NCBI GenBank assembly: GCA_018896025.1
Contig: JAHIND010000002.1
Location: 1 to 64,000, forward strand
Direction: 5' to 3'
Length of the DNA: 64,000 nucleotides
Origin: Pseudomonadota bacterium
GTDB lineage: Bacteria > Desulfobacterota > Desulfarculia > Desulfarculales > Desulfarculaceae
The translations under genes were made by a program, and so were the position numbers. Shown here in pieces: positions 1-8,902 of the stretch (the first letter of the stretch is position 1; the number at the start of each line of letters is the position of its first letter). Under the pieces are notes generated by a model. It did not search any database, was not told where the DNA came from, and worked only from the letters and a program-made list of their open reading frames with translations.

Positions 1-1
1 A

Positions 2-238
2 GCTTATATCGTACTCACGGCTGCCGACGAGTTTAGGCACAAGACCAGGCGGGTGCATGAGTCCCTGGACAACCTGACTCCCGCCGATGTGTACCACGGC
101 AGGGGCAGAGATATCATCACGGCCAGAAACCTGATCAAGGAACAAACCATGCGGCGCAGGAGGCGCCACAACCTGGGGCTGAGGCCCCTAAACGAAGAGA
201 TTGTTAGACCTGAGGTCTACCGGGAAGGTGTCCATTAG
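2..238 (+). pseudogene. C-terminal remnant of an IS3-like transposase, cut by the window edge
   Basis: The reading frame is open from the window edge and carries the HESLDNLTPADVY signature seen near the end of DDE integrase-core transposases of the IS3 type, followed by a basic tail rich in Arg and ending in PEVYREGVH. Only the last ~79 codons are inside the window, so it cannot be said whether the gene is whole upstream. The same last codons recur at 61531, which shows that this is mobile-element DNA. The family call rests on the motif only. Confidence 0.6.
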
Positions 239-278
239 CAAAAGGCAAATCTTGTCTCAAAGGCTTTGACGACGTACA
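209..278 (+). repeat. 70-bp direct repeat, copy 1 (transposase tail plus downstream IS end)
   Basis: These 70 bases match 61531-61600 in the same orientation with three mismatches by eye. The repeat covers the last nine codons of the transposase and about 40 bases beyond the stop, probably including the terminal inverted repeat of the element. It brackets almost the whole window and is a possible substrate for homologous recombination. Confidence 0.85.
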
Positions 279-579
279 ACCATCTGCCTTATGTAAAACC
301 TAATTTGGCTCCTAGTGCACACCTCCGACTGACCTAAAGGACGATTTGGGGCTCGGCATTTTTCTGCACTTAACCTGGTCCTCCTGGTCAAATGAGAACT
401 GTGTCATCTTTCTCGTCCGGCACGGACCAATTTCTGGGAAACAGGCAACTGCATCATGGTCTGAGTCAATAAGTGGTACAATGTTCAGCGGCAGGTCAGA
501 GAAAACTTAGCATCGAAAATTGGTTACTCCCTGCCACTGGCTGAAATGCCGCCTCCGCCCGTAATGGGGAGCTTGCATT
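279..579. other. Intergenic stretch without a recognised gene
   Basis: No convincing coding frame, RNA gene or sigma-54 type promoter is visible. The stretch lies between IS debris and the start of module A and probably holds the promoter of the histidine kinase gene, which I could not define. Confidence 0.5.
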
Positions 580-2010
580 GTGAAAACCATCGGTAGCCGA
601 CTGTTTGTCCTTTTAGCCATATGCCTCGCCTTCATGTTGGCCTCGACAGTATTTCATTATGAGAACGTCGTCGGTTTAAAAGACAAATTGATCCTCATGG
701 AACGTTTCAATGATCTTCGCGATGACCTGCTTGAACTGAGAAGGTACGAAAAAAACGTATTTCTGGCAGGGGATCTCGGTGATGTGGATAAATTGACATC
801 CTACCTTTTGCAAACCATAAATACATTCGATGAACTTAAAGACCAAATTAAAAACATAATGGGGGCGCAGACATTCAAGCAATACCGGAGCGCCCTGGAA
901 GGCTATGAAAAATTGGCCTACCGCGGTATCGATAGTGAAAGGCGAGGCACTATTGATTACGTTAACTCACAGATCCGGGAAAAGGGAAAGCTGCTAAATG
1001 AATACACGGATCAGCTAATTGAGGCCAAGCGCAGCAGAATAGACCAAGCCATCAATACCATACTGATCATCCCCTTGATTTTCTTTGTTTTGTTCCTCGC
1101 AGTGTTCGCCTTTATGCTGATGAAGGCACGGAGAAATATTTCCAAACCGCTATCGATTTTGCGGGCAGCCACGGAAAAGGTTTCCAGGGGGGATTTCAAG
1201 CAGATTCAATATATTGTGGATAGGGGTGACGAAATATCCGCCTGCATCAACGCTTTCAATAAAATGACCCAAGAAATAAAAATACGACAGGAGCAACTGC
1301 TGCATTCGCGTAAAATGGCAGCCATCGGCACCTTCACTTCCGGTATTGCTCACGAGCTCAACAATCCCATCAATAACATATCCCTTTTAGTGGAAACGCT
1401 GACTGAGGACCAAGATCTCACTGCTTCTGAGAGATCTAAACTTTACCAAGACCTAATGACGCAGGCTGATCGTTCCACTGAGATCGTCAAGGGCCTGCTG
1501 GAATTTTCCCGGACGGATCAGGAACACCTGGAAAGGTTGTCTCTGGGAGATGTCGTTGACAAGACGGTCCGGCTGGTAAAAAACAAAATGAAGTTGCAGG
1601 GGGTTAATTATGAAAAGTCAATCAATACACCACTTAAGCCCATATGGATCGATAAAAGCCGACTGCAGCAGGCACTGCTAAACCTGTTAATCAATGCGAT
1701 TCAGGCCATGCCCAATGGCGGTACCCTTGGCATCGCTATTTGTGCCGGAGATGCCCCCGACGAAATCAGAATTGACGTGGCTGATACCGGCGTGGGCATT
1801 CCCGCCGAACGCCTGGATTCTATTTTCGATCCCTTTTTTACGACTAAAAAAGAGGGCGAAGGTACCGGATTAGGACTGTCGGTAACCTACGCTATCATAA
1901 AGAAACACGGGGGCCGCATCACAGTGCAAAGCACACCCGGGAAAGGCACTATCTTTTCCATTTTCCTGAATGCGAAAGCAAACCATGAGTCAGAGCAAAA
2001 TCCTGCATAA
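580..2010 (+). CDS. Membrane sensor histidine kinase (module A)
   Basis: A 476-residue kinase that should sense a periplasmic signal and phosphorylate the NtrC-type regulator encoded next. Visible parts are TM1 (about 8-24), a helical periplasmic domain with the motif RRYEKNVFL (54-62), TM2 (about 158-181), a HAMP linker, an H-box GIAHELNNP with His258 as the predicted phosphorylation site, and a HATPase domain with DTGVGIP and GTGLGLS. The RR-EKN-FL motif resembles helical bimodular sensor domains and recurs in the kinase at 19446, so the two may detect related ligands (inference). The GTG start at 580 gives a normal N-terminal membrane anchor. The gene overlaps the next one, which implies translational coupling. 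It is AT-richer than genes further right. Confidence 0.9.
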   Translation: MKTIGSRLFVLLAICLAFMLASTVFHYENVVGLKDKLILMERFNDLRDDLLELRRYEKNVFLAGDLGDVDKLTSYLLQTINTFDELKDQIKNIMGAQTFKQYRSALEGYEKLAYRGIDSERRGTIDYVNSQIREKGKLLNEYTDQLIEAKRSRIDQAINTILIIPLIFFVLFLAVFAFMLMKARRNISKPLSILRAATEKVSRGDFKQIQYIVDRGDEISACINAFNKMTQEIKIRQEQLLHSRKMAAIGTFTSGIAHELNNPINNISLLVETLTEDQDLTASERSKLYQDLMTQADRSTEIVKGLLEFSRTDQEHLERLSLGDVVDKTVRLVKNKMKLQGVNYEKSINTPLKPIWIDKSRLQQALLNLLINAIQAMPNGGTLGIAICAGDAPDEIRIDVADTGVGIPAERLDSIFDPFFTTKKEGEGTGLGLSVTYAIIKKHGGRITVQSTPGKGTIFSIFLNAKANHESEQNPA

Positions 2011-3361
2011 AGCCAGGGTTGCCATAATCGATGATGAACCCATAACCCGTAGGGAAATTCAGCGAGGTCTGGCCAAGCACCTGCATACTGTCGAGATCTT
2101 TGAGAATGGTGAATCCGCTCTGAAAAAAATGGCCACCGATCCATTCGACTTGGTCTTTTGTGACTTAAGGCTGCCGGGCATGAATGGGTTGGACGTGGTC
2201 AGGGAGGTGAAGGCCCACCATCCCATCACGGAAGTAATCGTTTTCACAGGATACGGCTCCATCGATACCGCCGTGGAGGCCATTCAGGCCGGCGCGTTTC
2301 ATTTCCTCACCAAGCCGGTAAAAATTAATGAACTCATCGCCTTGGCAACGCGCGCCCTGGAGAAGGTTGCGCTGATCCATGAGAGGGACGTCCTGAAGAA
2401 GTCCTTGGCCGCCTACTCTCGGCAGCAGTACATCATCGGGCACAGCCAGGCCATGCAAGATGTTTTGTCCGTGGTCAAAAAGGTGTGCTCCCTGAATTGC
2501 AACGTACTTATACAGGGGGAGAGCGGAACCGGAAAGGAACTGGTCGCCCGGGCGATCCACTTTCTCGGATCCCGGCGCGAGAATCCCTTTATAGCCTTTT
2601 CCTGCGGCGGTTTTTCAGAAGAACTCATCGCCAATGAGCTATTCGGACATGAAAAAGGAGCCTTCACCGGAGCGCTGAACACAAAAATCGGCCTGCTGGA
2701 ATCCGCCGATAAGGGCACTCTTTTCCTAGATGAAATCGAAATCATGCCCAGCAGCATGCAGGTCAAACTCCTAAGATTCATCCAGGAACGCTCCTTGATC
2801 CGGGTCGGAGGAACTCGTCCGATTCCGCTCGATGTGCGCATTATCGCGGCCGGAAATAAAAATCTAAAAAAAGTCACCGACGAAAACCGGTTTCGGGAGG
2901 ATCTTTACTATCGGCTCAATGTCGTTTTGATCGATCTTCCTCCCCTAAGGGACCGAAGAAGCGACATTCCGCTGCTCATCAACCACTTTATCACCAAACA
3001 CAATCAGCGATTCGGACAGTCTGTTTCCTCGGTTGATCCAGAAGTCATCGATATATTCAACCAATACCCTTTTCCCGGCAATGTGCGTGAGCTTGAAAAT
3101 ATTATTGAGAGAGCCATCGCCCTTTCGGACGATAAAACCATCACCCCGGCAGACCTTCCGGATGATCTGTTCAACTTCTCCATCGAAAATATGAAGCCCC
3201 AAAACCGGCGCTCCCTTCAAGACCAAGAAAAAGAGTACATACGCCGCGTCCTGATTGAAACGAACTACAACAAGGGAAAAGCCGCGCAGATTCTAAAGGT
3301 TCCCAGGACCACCCTGTGGCGGAAAATCAAACTGTACTCCCTCGATACGCCCACCAAATAA
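1985..3361 (+). CDS. Sigma-54-dependent response regulator, NtrC/AtoC type (module A)
   Basis: A 458-residue activator with a receiver domain (acidic pair at 16-17, phospho-acceptor Asp60 in FCDLRLPG), a central AAA+ domain with Walker A GESGTGKE, the sigma-54 contact loop GAFTGA and LFLDEI, and a C-terminal Fis-type helix-turn-helix. Intact GAFTGA predicts true sigma-54 activation. It follows and overlaps the kinase gene, forming a two-component pair. I prefer the ATG at 1985; an in-frame ATG at 1970 would add five residues. Its likely targets are the perfect dyads at 3393-3436 and the -24/-12 promoter at 3497, directly downstream and ahead of the stress genes. Confidence 0.92.
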   Translation: MSQSKILHKARVAIIDDEPITRREIQRGLAKHLHTVEIFENGESALKKMATDPFDLVFCDLRLPGMNGLDVVREVKAHHPITEVIVFTGYGSIDTAVEAIQAGAFHFLTKPVKINELIALATRALEKVALIHERDVLKKSLAAYSRQQYIIGHSQAMQDVLSVVKKVCSLNCNVLIQGESGTGKELVARAIHFLGSRRENPFIAFSCGGFSEELIANELFGHEKGAFTGALNTKIGLLESADKGTLFLDEIEIMPSSMQVKLLRFIQERSLIRVGGTRPIPLDVRIIAAGNKNLKKVTDENRFREDLYYRLNVVLIDLPPLRDRRSDIPLLINHFITKHNQRFGQSVSSVDPEVIDIFNQYPFPGNVRELENIIERAIALSDDKTITPADLPDDLFNFSIENMKPQNRRSLQDQEKEYIRRVLIETNYNKGKAAQILKVPRTTLWRKIKLYSLDTPTK

Positions 3362-3392
3362 CGACTTCAGCCATATTCGCCAATCGCTTCCC

Positions 3393-3436
3393 CTTGTTCC
3401 ATATCGGAACATTATAATGTTCCGATATGGAACAAG
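3393..3436. promoter_or_regulatory. Perfect 44-bp palindrome made of two TGT-N11-ACA dyads (predicted enhancer)
   Basis: The 44 bases are fully self-complementary. Each half contains its own dyad, GTTCCATATCGGAAC at 3396-3410 and GTTCCGATATGGAAC at 3419-3433, both within the TGT-N11-ACA form typical of NtrC-family upstream activating sites. Centre-to-centre spacing is 23 bp, about two helical turns. The palindrome ends 60 bp before the -24 element at 3497. It could also work as a terminator for the regulator gene, but no T-run follows. Confidence 0.75.
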
Positions 3437-3496
3437 CTAGCCGATTTCTCCGAGCTATGCCCTGGTAACGTACCGTTATCATTATCCGTTGTAAAT

Positions 3497-3512
3497 TGGC
3501 CCTAGCCTTGCA
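3497..3512 (+). promoter_or_regulatory. Sigma-54 (-24/-12) promoter of stress module A
   Basis: TGGCCCTAGCCTTGCA matches the TGGCAC-N5-TTGCW consensus with one change and exact GG-to-GC spacing. Transcription should start near 3523 and read into the USP-like gene at 3573 and the genes to 8902. The dyads upstream and the adjacent NtrC-type activator support the call. Confidence 0.85.
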
Positions 3513-3572
3513 AATCACCTGGGAAAAGTCGGGGTACCGTTGAAGTTTTGAAAACTTCCCATTTGCACCAAA

Positions 3573-4022
3573 TTGATTGAAACACCAAAAGCCGCGACAT
3601 CAGGAAGAACCGTGGGGCAGGAATACATACTCATTCCCCTGGCGCCGGACAGCCGAGATCTGAAAGCCTTGCATCATGCAATATCGCTGGCTGAGAGGAT
3701 CAATTCCAAAATTGTTGTCTTCTCTCTGGAGCCGGAAGAATCTCCCGGAAGGGCAAATAATCCGGTCATTGAGGCCTGCAAGGATGTGATTAACCGGGTA
3801 CGGGAAAACGGTATAGAGATATCCCTTTTAATCTCATCATCCCAGGACGAAGAGGCTGACAATGAGTTCTTACAATTGCTGACACGGGAATGTATTGACC
3901 TGGTCATCATCAGCGACACCGAAGTTTATTTAGAGCAGATGATCAGGAAACTGATGCCGTTGATATCCTGCCAGGTTGAACAGGTCAGGGAGAAGAACAA
4001 TACCAGGCCATTTACCAGTTAA
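3573..4022 (+). CDS. Universal stress protein-like small protein
   Basis: A 149-residue protein with an alternating alpha/beta pattern: an N-terminal strand YILIPLA, a helix DLKALHHAISLAERI, a second strand KIVVFSL and a late strand CIDLVIISDT, as in the UspA fold. The ATP-binding G-2x-G-9x-G(S/T) motif of ATP-binding Usps is not evident, so nucleotide binding is doubtful. The start is TTG at 3573; no strong ribosome-binding site is visible and the true start may differ. It is the first gene after the sigma-54 promoter. A function beyond USP-like is not known. Confidence 0.65.
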   Translation: MIETPKAATSGRTVGQEYILIPLAPDSRDLKALHHAISLAERINSKIVVFSLEPEESPGRANNPVIEACKDVINRVRENGIEISLLISSSQDEEADNEFLQLLTRECIDLVIISDTEVYLEQMIRKLMPLISCQVEQVREKNNTRPFTS

Positions 4023-4173
4023 AAGTCTTTAGGACGAGGCGGGTAAAGGCAAAAAGGAAGCACGGATCTCATGGCAAAACACCAGCGTAGACTTCAAAAG
4101 TATTCTTGCCTCCGCATGGCCAACCGCTCAACTAGTCATGGCCCTCCCAGTTATCTATTGAAGGGGTGAGCAT

Positions 4174-5679
4174 ATGTCCATTGTATTGATAACTGCTCCA
4201 GCACACAGCATGGCCCGCGTTCTGGCGCAGAAACTGGCTGACAAAACCGGATGGCCTCAATATTCGAGAGATAGGCTTGCCGAGGAGGCCCATGCGCAGG
4301 GCATAAAGCTCAGCCGTTTGGAAGCGTCAATTATCAAGGCCCCGATAGTGTCAGAGAAATTGGCGTGGGAAAAAGAAATATACCTCTCCTTTGTCACCGA
4401 CGTACTCTATAAAAAAATCCAAGATCAAAACTTGATTTACACCGGCCGGGCGGCACACCTTCTTTTCCCTGGGGTGAAAAATATTCTCCGGGTGGGCGTC
4501 AGCGTTCCGATGGAAATCCGGGCCGATATCGTTGCCAAACAACTGAATCTCAACCCTGGGAAAGCCTTGGACTATTTGAAATCACTGGATGTGGACATCA
4601 TGAAATGGGTGCATTATGTCCATCGCGCAGATTTAAGAGACACGTCCAATTATGATCTCCAACTGAATTTAGAAAATCTCAGCCTGGCCAATGCAGCGGA
4701 CGTCTTGATGCAACTGGCCGAGCTGCCGGAATTCCACCTTTCGGATGAAAGCGTGAGCCATTTGGAGGACCTGCACCTGGCCGCCCGGGCCACCCTTCAC
4801 CTGGCGCTCAACAAAGAAACCTCCAACCTAAACCTTGGGGTCAGGGCCAGCGGCAAGGTGGTGACGGTGACCTACCTGCCGCGCCAGAAAGAAGTGGCCG
4901 AGTCCGTATCACGGGTATTGGGCACCTTGGAAGAATGCAAGGGCAATGTCTGCACCATGGCGGAGACCAATATCCTGTACTTATCCGAGCACTTTGATCC
5001 CAAAACCGAAGATTTCAACCAGATCAACCAACTGGCCAAAAGATGGGGGGCAGCCATCGAATTGATCAGGCTTATTCCCCCCAAAGACGGCAAACCGTTT
5101 TTCCAGGAAGTGGCCGGCCCGGAGCCCCGACCGGAGCACGGAGCTTATACCGGGGGAGTGGAGGACGACGGACCGGAAGTCAGCGCCGATGACGGCGGCC
5201 TGGACAACACCATCGAGGAGTTGGTGGCCATGGGGCGCTCGGCCGGCGGGGTCACCATAGCGGGGGGACAGCATGAAGTCATAGATGCGCTCAGGGATAA
5301 CGATAATTACTCGCTAGTTGTCCTTGGCGATCTGTTCCTCTCCAAAGGGCCCCAGGCCAGCACCCGCCTGACTCGTGAGTTGGGGCTGGCCATCCATGAA
5401 AGGATGAAAACACCGGTTATCAAAATCGATGAACTCAAGTCACAGTTTCTATTTGGGATGAAACAGGCGTTCAAGCTGCTGATGTTCTGCCTGATCGCCC
5501 TATGCATCTACGGCCTGGTTTTTTCGTTCCAGGTGCCGATCCTGAATTTCCTCGGCGGCTCCCTCCACGAACACTGGAAATGGGCCGCCTCTGTCGCGGT
5601 TGTCCTTTTCGTCCCCTTTGTGGCCTACATCTACGGGACCATATCCGGGTTGATCCTCAAGCTGGTCAACATCGACTGA
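4174..5679 (+). CDS. Cytidylate-kinase-like / BON-like / USP-like fusion with C-terminal membrane segments
   Basis: This 501-residue protein has four visible parts. Residues ~1-190 follow the cytidylate-kinase-like family (LAQKLADKTGWPQYSRDRL near the start, then FVTDVLYKKI, YTGRAAHLLFPG, NILRVGV and RDTSNYDLQLN). Residues ~195-275 look like a BON-type alpha/beta domain. Residues ~280-425 look like a USP domain, with a late strand YSLVVLGD and a terminal KTPVIKI. Two hydrophobic segments (about 428-450 and 463-490) anchor the C-terminus. The P-loop region reads ITAPAHSMA and lacks the usual Gly-rich ISR-GSGG-type motif, so kinase activity is doubtful. AAGGGGTGAG gives a good ribosome-binding site. 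Module B encodes the kinase-like and USP parts as separate genes, so this fusion predicts that they work together. Confidence 0.75.
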   Translation: MSIVLITAPAHSMARVLAQKLADKTGWPQYSRDRLAEEAHAQGIKLSRLEASIIKAPIVSEKLAWEKEIYLSFVTDVLYKKIQDQNLIYTGRAAHLLFPGVKNILRVGVSVPMEIRADIVAKQLNLNPGKALDYLKSLDVDIMKWVHYVHRADLRDTSNYDLQLNLENLSLANAADVLMQLAELPEFHLSDESVSHLEDLHLAARATLHLALNKETSNLNLGVRASGKVVTVTYLPRQKEVAESVSRVLGTLEECKGNVCTMAETNILYLSEHFDPKTEDFNQINQLAKRWGAAIELIRLIPPKDGKPFFQEVAGPEPRPEHGAYTGGVEDDGPEVSADDGGLDNTIEELVAMGRSAGGVTIAGGQHEVIDALRDNDNYSLVVLGDLFLSKGPQASTRLTRELGLAIHERMKTPVIKIDELKSQFLFGMKQAFKLLMFCLIALCIYGLVFSFQVPILNFLGGSLHEHWKWAASVAVVLFVPFVAYIYGTISGLILKLVNID

Positions 5680-5710
5680 TACCGCTTATACCGCGGAACA
5701 GGAGGCTAAC

Positions 5711-6805
5711 GTGCACTACATCCTCGCAAATTTTATTCAGATCGATCTTTCCACCGCCCTCCAGGTGGTCCTGCTCGGGTTCATCGGCGGCGTGCTGAGC
5801 GGGTTCATCGGCAGCGGAGGCGCTTTCTTCATGACGCCGGGCATGATGAACCTGGGTATCCCCGGCGTGGTGTCGGTTGCCAGCAACATCACCCACAAGT
5901 TCGGCAAGGCCATGGTCGGCTCCCACAAACATGGCAAAGCCGGCAACGTCGATAAAAAACTGGCGCTTTTCATGCTCATCACGGCGGTGATCGGCATTCA
6001 AGTCGCCGTTTTAATTAATAGCTATCTTTTCAAAGGCGGCAGCGGCCACGGCGCCGCCAAGGGTGCGGGAGCCAACCTTTATATCAGCTTGGTTTTTGCG
6101 GTCATCCTCTCGGTGGTGGCCGTTTCGATGCTCAAGGATGTGCTGGGTTCCTCCAAATCAGGCAAGGGCCGCGACACGGGGCCGTCCCGCAAGATCGCCG
6201 ATGCCATGGCCAAGATCACCATTCCCCCGGTGATCCATTTCAAGGTGGCGGACACCAGGGTCAGCTTGTGGGTCCTGTTGCCATGCGGCATCGCCACGGG
6301 CTATCTGGCCGGAACCATCGGCGTGGGGGGATTCATCGGAGTGCCGGCCATTATTTACGTGTTCGGGGTGCCGACGGCAGTGGCTGCGGGCACCGAACTC
6401 TACCTGGCCATGTTCATGGGCGCCTACGGGGCGTTGAGCTACGCCTTCCAGGGCTTCGTGGACATCCGCCTGACCATGCTCCTCTACCTTGGGTCTTTGG
6501 TGGGGATCTACCTGGGAGTCTATGGGGTCAAGGTGGTCAATGAAAAATATATCCGGTTGGTGACCAGCCTCATCATCCTGCTTTGCGTGGTGAGCCGAGC
6601 AATCGCCATCCCCATGTATCTGCGGCAACTGGGGTTCGTTTCCTTCGATCCCTCCTATGACGCCTATTTCAATTTGATCAGCAAGTTCTTCCTGTTTGCC
6701 AGCGGCATCTCCGGATGTCTGGTCATTCTGTTCAATGTCGGCCGGTCCTATATCCAGAGGAGGGGCATCCAGAAAACCCTCATGGTCGTCAATCCTGATG
6801 GATAG
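5711..6805 (+). CDS. TSUP (TauE/SafE) family anion/sulfite exporter-like permease
   Basis: A 364-residue polytopic protein with the repeated TSUP signature: an early glycine-rich helix GGVLSGFIGSGGAFFMTPGMM and a second-half copy GYLAGTIGVGGFIGVPAII. About eight hydrophobic helices are visible. Known members move sulfite, sulfonates, sulfoacetate or other anions; the substrate here is unknown. The GTG start at 5711 is preceded by AGGAGG at good spacing. It sits 31 bp after the cytidylate-kinase-like fusion. The matching place in module B is held by an SLC13-type anion transporter. Confidence 0.85.
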   Translation: MHYILANFIQIDLSTALQVVLLGFIGGVLSGFIGSGGAFFMTPGMMNLGIPGVVSVASNITHKFGKAMVGSHKHGKAGNVDKKLALFMLITAVIGIQVAVLINSYLFKGGSGHGAAKGAGANLYISLVFAVILSVVAVSMLKDVLGSSKSGKGRDTGPSRKIADAMAKITIPPVIHFKVADTRVSLWVLLPCGIATGYLAGTIGVGGFIGVPAIIYVFGVPTAVAAGTELYLAMFMGAYGALSYAFQGFVDIRLTMLLYLGSLVGIYLGVYGVKVVNEKYIRLVTSLIILLCVVSRAIAIPMYLRQLGFVSFDPSYDAYFNLISKFFLFASGISGCLVILFNVGRSYIQRRGIQKTLMVVNPDG

Positions 6806-6854
6806 CCCTGGGGTGTCCGAATCATAGGGCTGACTGTTAACCAAAGGGAGGCCG

Positions 6855-7241
6855 ATGATGTCACTTGAGATACTGATCCTGGACGATGAGACCATTGTGG
6901 GAGAACGGCTCCAGGCATCGCTGGAAAAAGACGGCCATTCGCTGGAAGCCTTTACCAGCCCCCGCGAGGCCATAAAAAGTCTCAATGAAAAGGTGTTCGA
7001 TATTGTGGTCACCGATATCCGGATGGACGATATCGACGGCATCAAGATCCTCGAGCTGGTCCGGGAGAAGAGCCCCCGGACCAAGGTCATCATGATCACC
7101 GGTTACGCCACTCTCGAGGTGGCCAGGGAGTCCCTGACCAAGGGTGCCTTCGATTTCATCGCCAAGCCGTTCAAGATCAAGGAGATCAGGGGAGCCATCG
7201 AAAAGGCGGCTCATGCCCTGCAAATGGAAGATGGAGGTTGA
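6855..7241 (+). CDS. Stand-alone receiver-domain response regulator (module A)
   Basis: A 128-residue CheY-like protein with acidic residues in ILDDE, a phospho-acceptor Asp in VVTDIRMDD, Thr in MITGYA and Lys in FIAKPFK, and no output domain. It probably acts by protein contact, as a phosphate sink or relay. It is strikingly similar to the lone receiver of module B at 21025 (shared VVTDIRMD, KVIMITGYA, GAFDFIAKPFK). ATG at 6858 has the better distance to GGGAGG and may be the true start. Six bases separate it from the next gene. Confidence 0.9.
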   Translation: MMSLEILILDDETIVGERLQASLEKDGHSLEAFTSPREAIKSLNEKVFDIVVTDIRMDDIDGIKILELVREKSPRTKVIMITGYATLEVARESLTKGAFDFIAKPFKIKEIRGAIEKAAHALQMEDGG

Positions 7242-7247
7242 TTTACC

Positions 7248-8048
7248 ATGCTGAAGACTGCCATCGCCGTTGATGCGGACCTGGCTTCGCGGATTGCCAT
7301 CCGTTGCGCCTGCCAGTTGGGCCGGTCCATAGACATGAGCGTCGGCACGATTCATGCCCTGGAGCCAGGCGAGGAGGGGCATGCCATCGCCACTGGGTGG
7401 GTCCGCCAAACCTGGGAAGACGCCGTGGTCAGGGAGAGCATGGACCAGGTCACCAGGCTGGTGAAATCCGAGCAGGCCGGATGCCGCATGCTGGAGCCTC
7501 CCCTGTTTTTGCCCCCGGAAAATGACCGGGGCGACCGGATCGCCCGGCACCTCCGATCCAACCACTGCAACCTTTTCGTGGAGGGGTTTCTCCACCGTTA
7601 TAAGCCCGATCTATTCATGGAAAAGATCGGCTCCAGATTTTATCGGACTTTGCCTTGCCCAACCCTGATGGCGCAAAACGTCCCCCCCATGTCAAAGGGG
7701 GTGTTGTGGCTATCGCAAGGCAAGGTGACCGAAAAGATGATGGAGACTTATTTGGGGATTTTCCCGAACCAGGCCATTGAACTGGAGCTGTTGATCTGCC
7801 GGTTTGGCAAAAACCCATCTGCCGCCGCGAAGGATTCATCCTCCGCCAGCGGAGTCGAGCCGGCTGTATCCTTTTTTGAATCCGCGGGCGGGACCATAAA
7901 AAACATATCCACCGTGGAGGGATCGCCCTCCTCCATGGCAGCACTGGTCAGGGACCACTTCCTGATTGTCTCGTCTGTTCCCCCGCAGAACAGCCTGATG
8001 GCTCAGCTGTTGAGCAAGAGTCCCTGTTCGCTGCTCTTTCTTCCGTAA
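7248..8048 (+). CDS. USP-like protein, probably two degenerate USP domains
   Basis: A 266-residue cytosolic protein. The first half starts with LKTAIAVDADLASRIAIRCACQL and ends near residue 140 with YRTLPCPTLMAQ, the usual end of a USP domain. The second half (about 148-266) ends with LLSKSPCSLLFLP in the same way. This tandem layout is typical of two-domain Usps, but sequence signatures for ATP binding are not evident. GGAGG precedes the start at good distance. The gene lies between the lone receiver and another USP-like gene in one transcription unit. Assignment rests on fold pattern and context. Confidence 0.55.
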   Translation: MLKTAIAVDADLASRIAIRCACQLGRSIDMSVGTIHALEPGEEGHAIATGWVRQTWEDAVVRESMDQVTRLVKSEQAGCRMLEPPLFLPPENDRGDRIARHLRSNHCNLFVEGFLHRYKPDLFMEKIGSRFYRTLPCPTLMAQNVPPMSKGVLWLSQGKVTEKMMETYLGIFPNQAIELELLICRFGKNPSAAAKDSSSASGVEPAVSFFESAGGTIKNISTVEGSPSSMAALVRDHFLIVSSVPPQNSLMAQLLSKSPCSLLFLP

Positions 8049-8068
8049 CGCCGATCCATGAGGTGGAC

Positions 8069-8902
8069 ATGAGAATTCTTGTAGCCCTAGATCAGGACAT
8101 GCGAAGCGCTCATACCTTGAGCCAGGTTACCCAGCTTTTGGTCAACACCTGGGCAAACGTCACCCTGCTGGGAATTGTCCCCCGCAAATCCGATGACGGG
8201 GGCGTTCCCATGGACTTTGTGGATACCATGAATCAGTACCACAAAGCCGTTTTGCAAGGGTTCGCTGCTGAAGACCTGCCTTATGCCCCGGCCGACGATG
8301 ACTACGAAATAGCGGAAATACGGCCCGGCATATACGAAAAAATCGGCAATACGCATGGCGGGATCAAGGAGTTGACGGTCCGAATACGGGTCGGCAACCC
8401 AACCCAGACGATTCTGGAGGAGGCGCAGGACTGCGGCAGCGACCTGATCGTTCTCCACGGCGACATGGATAGCCAGCAAAAAATCGCCACCAAGGCCGAT
8501 TGCTCGGTTCTGATCGTAAAAAAGGAAAGGGACACCGGAAGGATTCTTTGCTTCTTGGATGACGACCTTCTCAGTCAGAGGTCCCTTGAAATGATCACCC
8601 AGATGGCGGTCCTGTTTAACGCGGAAATCGAAATCGCCGGCCTCACGGATAAACAGTCGGTTGAGGAGAAAATCGAAAAAAAACTGGATTGGCTGATACA
8701 TTACTTCAACGGCAAGGGAATACAGCCTTGGATTCAATTGGTGGCGCTATCCTATTTGGAACCGTTTATTCTTGAACAAGACCACTGGAGTCTTGTCACC
8801 ATGTGGATGGGCGAGACATCGATTTTCAAACGGCTTTTCTCGGTCAACAAAGTCGCCAAGCTCCTCGAAAGCCGTAAATCGTCGGTCCTTCTCCTTCGCT
8901 AG
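8069..8902 (+). CDS. Two-domain universal stress protein-like protein
   Basis: A 277-residue protein starting MRILVALDQDMRSAHTLSQV, a classical USP N-terminus. Strand ANVTLLGIVP follows, and SDLIVLHGD and CSVLIVKKE close the first domain (about 1-155). A second, more diverged domain begins with RILCFLDDDLLSQRSLEMI and ends with SSVLLLR. A GTG at 8063 would add two residues; the ATG at 8069 was chosen because it gives the standard first strand. It is the last gene of module A; no terminator with a T-run was found after it. Confidence 0.7.
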   Translation: MRILVALDQDMRSAHTLSQVTQLLVNTWANVTLLGIVPRKSDDGGVPMDFVDTMNQYHKAVLQGFAAEDLPYAPADDDYEIAEIRPGIYEKIGNTHGGIKELTVRIRVGNPTQTILEEAQDCGSDLIVLHGDMDSQQKIATKADCSVLIVKKERDTGRILCFLDDDLLSQRSLEMITQMAVLFNAEIEIAGLTDKQSVEEKIEKKLDWLIHYFNGKGIQPWIQLVALSYLEPFILEQDHWSLVTMWMGETSIFKRLFSVNKVAKLLESRKSSVLLLR

